The position numbers and the translations under genes were made by a program. A stretch of DNA of 7,799 nucleotides from NCBI GenBank assembly GCA_945872375.1, contig CAMBYR010000086.1, positions 1 to 7,799 on the forward strand, given 5' to 3'. Origin of the DNA: an uncultured Blautia sp. (GTDB lineage Bacteria; Bacillota; Clostridia; Lachnospirales; Lachnospiraceae). The notes under the pieces are model-generated. The model had not been told where the DNA came from. It saw only the letters and a list, made by a program, of their open reading frames with translations, and did no database searches. Positions 6,065 to 7,799 of the stretch are shown here, piece after piece; within the stretch, counting starts at the first letter, position 1; each line of letters begins with the position of its first letter.

Positions 6065-6859
6065 TTGTGGAGGGTACTGTATCCTGTTGGAATTCATTTT
6101 GGAATATCAGAGATCGTGGGGGGAACTGCGTTATATATTCTCGCATGCTCAGGAAAAGGGCTTGACGCCTATATTCAGTCTTCTGTGCTGCTCAGTGGAA
6201 TCAGTGGTCTGCTGACCATTATGCCGGCGCTTCATTTTTATCGGAAGGACCGGGCGGCCAGAGAGGCAGGAGGCCTTCCTCTGGCAAAGCAGCAGGTAAC
6301 ATGCAGACTGCTGGATTTTGTCTGGCTGCTGATGATAGGTGCAGCTCTTTCACAGTTTGGAAATATTATCATGGCATTTCTCAGGCTTATACTTCCTTCC
6401 GGTTCTTACGCAGAGCTGTTTTCTGCCGTGACAGACGGGAAGAGTCTGTTTTCGCTGATTTTCTGGATGGGAATCCTGGCACCGCTTGCAGAGGAATCCA
6501 TTTTCCGCTGGCTGGTTTACCTGCGGCTTCGTGATTATATGAAAATACCGTATGCCATTTTGATTTCGTCACTGATGTTTGGAGCTTATCATGGCAACCT
6601 TCAGCAATTCATATATGCATTTTTGATCGGATGTTTTCTGGCGTGGTTTATGGAAATGACAGGAAGCCTGTTTGCGCCTGTGATCCTTCATATGGGTGCC
6701 AATATCTGGTCCCTTGTTTATTCGAAGCTGGGACTAACGATCCTGGAAGCTTCGGCAGCATGGCTGATGCTGGGAATACAGATGGTTCTGCTCTTTGTTC
6801 TCATTTCCGGATGTCGTTATTACCGGCAAAAATGGGAAAATAGAAATAAAAGATTTTAG
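6065..6859 (+). CDS. CPBP family intramembrane metalloprotease (Abi/Rce1-like)
   Basis: A polytopic membrane protein of 264 residues with about eight hydrophobic segments (roughly 5-27, 36-58, 84-110, 126-141, 161-175, 181-197, 200-217 and 232-250). The catalytic motifs of the CPBP family are complete: EExxxR (Glu143, Glu144, Arg148), FxxxH (Phe172, His176) and HxxxN (His209, Asn213). Relatives include eukaryotic Rce1, and bacterial members are linked to bacteriocin self-immunity and peptide processing; nothing nearby indicates a bacteriocin, so the substrate is unknown. The start is unusual. The frame is open from 5999 but contains no ATG or GTG before the membrane segments, so TTG at 6065 is the best choice; CTG 6029 or 6038 are alternatives. 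No good ribosome binding site precedes it, so it may depend on coupling to the HAD gene just upstream. A terminator follows its stop. Confidence 0.88.
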   Translation: MWRVLYPVGIHFGISEIVGGTALYILACSGKGLDAYIQSSVLLSGISGLLTIMPALHFYRKDRAAREAGGLPLAKQQVTCRLLDFVWLLMIGAALSQFGNIIMAFLRLILPSGSYAELFSAVTDGKSLFSLIFWMGILAPLAEESIFRWLVYLRLRDYMKIPYAILISSLMFGAYHGNLQQFIYAFLIGCFLAWFMEMTGSLFAPVILHMGANIWSLVYSKLGLTILEASAAWLMLGIQMVLLFVLISGCRYYRQKWENRNKRF

Positions 6860-6873
6860 ATGAATTGAGAAAA

Positions 6874-6916
6874 AAATCCGTTCTGTACAGAAACCTTGAC
6901 AGAGCGGATTTCTTTT
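6874..6916 (+). terminator. Rho-independent terminator after the protease gene
   Basis: AAATCCGTTCTGT (6874-6886) pairs with ACAGAGCGGATTT (6899-6911), a 13-pair stem with one G-U wobble and a 12-base loop, and runs into TTTCTTTT. It begins 14 bases after the protease stop. The loop and 3' arm also contain the -35 box of the next promoter. Confidence 0.85.
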
Positions 6917-6924
6917 GTTATGAT
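6896..6924 (+). promoter_or_regulatory. Sigma-A promoter for csoR-copA
   Basis: A perfect -35 TTGACA (6896-6901) lies 17 bases from TATGAT (6919-6924), five of six matches to the -10 consensus. Transcription should begin near 6931, at the first base of the copper operator. The -35 box is built into the terminator of the preceding unit, so the two units are packed without spacer. Confidence 0.85.
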
Positions 6925-6930
6925 AATACC

Positions 6931-6947
6931 ACACCCCGGTGGGGTGT
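6931..6947 (+). promoter_or_regulatory. CsoR-type copper operator
   Basis: ACACCCC-GGT-GGGGTGT is a perfect seven-base inverted repeat around a three-base centre, with AT-rich flanks that partly continue the symmetry (TA at 6927-6928 and TA at 6949-6950 region). CsoR repressors bind C-run/G-run palindromes of this kind. It covers the predicted transcription start and precedes csoR by 36 bases, so bound CsoR would block initiation of its own operon. Confidence 0.8.
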
Positions 6948-6983
6948 TATAGGAACTTTATAGATAAATGAAAGGAAATATTT

Positions 6984-7247
6984 ATGACAGCAGACAAAAA
7001 GAAAGTGGCCCGCCTGCTGAAAACAGCCGGAGGACAGATTGATGGTATTCTGAGGATGGTGGAGGAAGACCGGTATTGTATCGACATTTCTCAGCAGTTA
7101 ATGGCTACCGAAGCAATTTTGAATAAGGTGAATAAGGAGATTTTGTCGGCACATCTGAAATGTTGTGTTTCTCATGCGGAAACGCAGCAGGAAAAAGAGG
7201 AAAAAATCGATGAGCTGATTTCCATGCTTGGAAAAATTATGAAATAA
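6984..7247 (+). CDS. csoR: Copper-sensing transcriptional repressor CsoR
   Basis: An 87-residue all-helical DNA-binding protein of the CsoR/RcnR/FrmR family (DUF156), which works as a tetramer and lacks a helix-turn-helix. Residues match the Cu(I)-binding set of Mycobacterium tuberculosis CsoR at a constant offset of four: Cys32, His57 and Cys61 for Cys36, His61 and Cys65, and second-shell Tyr31 and Glu77 for Tyr35 and Glu81. Cysteine at the last ligand position separates it from RcnR, where it is His. An extra cysteine, Cys60, adjoins the ligand. Basic residues near the N-terminus (KKK 5-7, Arg10, Lys13) suit DNA contact. AAAGGAAA precedes the ATG. It lies between its own operator and copA, so Cu(I) binding should release the operator and switch on export. 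Confidence 0.93.
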   Translation: MTADKKKVARLLKTAGGQIDGILRMVEEDRYCIDISQQLMATEAILNKVNKEILSAHLKCCVSHAETQQEKEEKIDELISMLGKIMK

Positions 7248-7304
7248 CATATCCATGAAGTGTAAAACAGAATTGGAACAGCAGAAAAGGAGGAATTTCA
7301 GGAT

Positions 7305-7799
7305 ATGAAAGAAAAATTTGATGTAACGGGGATGACCTGTTCTGCATGCTCGGCCAGAGTGGAAAAATGTGTTTCCGGTCTTACAGGAATCAAAAGCGTC
7401 AGTGTAAATCTTCTGACAAACAGTATGCAGGCGGAGTATGATGAACAGGTTCTAAGCGAACAGCAGATCATCGATGCGGTGGTGAAGGCGGGATACGGCG
7501 CCAGTCCGAAAACGGAGCATTCTGCAGAGAAGATGTCGAATCGGAATGTTTCCCAGGGAGCTAATCCCATGGAAAAGGAACTGAAGCATATGAAGATGCG
7601 TCTGATCGTTTCCTTTGTTTTCTTAATTCCGCTGATGTATGTAAGTATGGGACATATGGTGAACCTTCCTCTGCCGTCATTTCTTTCCGGAATGGAAAAT
7701 GCAGTAAGTTTTGCGTTTACTCAGTTTCTCCTGTGTCTTCCTGTTATCTATGTCAACAGAAAATATTACAGCAAGGGATTTCAGACACTGGCGCACTTT
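7305..7799 (+). CDS. copA: Copper-exporting P-type ATPase, N-terminal part (cut by window edge)
   Basis: 165 codons are visible from ATG 7305, with AAAAGGAGGA (7285-7294) upstream, and the frame is still open at the right edge. The protein begins with one heavy-metal-associated domain (about 1-68) carrying GMTCSAC (9-15), whose Cys12 and Cys15 bind Cu(I). A short linker (69-95) leads to the first two membrane segments (about 99-115 and 133-151), and NRKYYSKGFQTL (151-162) is typical of this family just after the second helix. P1B ATPases of this group usually exceed 700 residues, so most of the protein, including the intramembrane CPC and the DKTGT phosphorylation site, is outside the window. 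Cu(I) as cargo is inferred from the HMA motif and the adjacent csoR; a silver or mixed-metal role cannot be excluded. The 57 bases between csoR and copA hold no promoter or terminator I can see. Confidence 0.92.
   Translation, partial: MKEKFDVTGMTCSACSARVEKCVSGLTGIKSVSVNLLTNSMQAEYDEQVLSEQQIIDAVVKAGYGASPKTEHSAEKMSNRNVSQGANPMEKELKHMKMRLIVSFVFLIPLMYVSMGHMVNLPLPSFLSGMENAVSFAFTQFLLCLPVIYVNRKYYSKGFQTLAHF

Noticed and set aside
7298..7570. Minus-strand frame opposite copA
   Set aside because: The + strand here has a clear HMA domain, and the antisense frame shows no motif.

Overview
This 7.8 kb window reads as ordinary chromosome of an anaerobic Firmicute. Moderate GC, strong GGAGG-type ribosome binding sites, sigma-A promoters with extended -10 boxes, and the protein sequences all suggest a Clostridia gut bacterium, most likely Lachnospiraceae. 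That placement is inference from style; no rRNA or other marker is present. Every supported gene is on the + strand. There is no CRISPR array, insertion sequence, tRNA or rRNA.

Layout, left to right. (1) Positions 2-52 look like the last 16 codons of an upstream gene. (2) A good sigma-A promoter (83-111) drives degV (fatty-acid-binding DegV family) and argS (arginyl-tRNA synthetase), 26 bases apart, ending at a strong hairpin terminator (2918-2949). (3) A roughly 200-base region holds an extended -10 promoter, two small hairpins and a possible 21-codon leader ORF. It leads into a membrane-anchored Ser/Thr protein kinase with a TPR-like outer domain, which overlaps by 32 bases a secreted or membrane-anchored protein of unknown function carrying eight tandem xQExx pentapeptides and a four-cysteine C-terminal domain. 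(4) A further promoter (5335-5363) drives a HAD phosphatase and, 32 bases later, a CPBP intramembrane protease with a likely TTG start. This unit ends at a terminator (6874-6916). (5) A copper-response unit follows: a promoter whose -35 box sits inside the preceding terminator hairpin, a palindromic operator at the start of transcription, csoR (Cu(I)-sensing repressor) and copA (Cu(I)-exporting P-type ATPase, cut by the right edge).

How the genes work together. degV-argS is housekeeping. csoR-copA is a classical self-regulated copper efflux unit: apo-CsoR should sit on the operator and Cu(I) should release it. The least familiar part is the kinase plus secreted partner. Their overlap and matching topology suggest one signalling module across the membrane, but nothing in the sequence says what is sensed. 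The kinase start is also puzzling: the well-placed ribosome binding site serves an ATG in another frame, and that short frame meets the kinase frame at a G GGA AAA heptamer, the form of a -1 ribosomal slip site.
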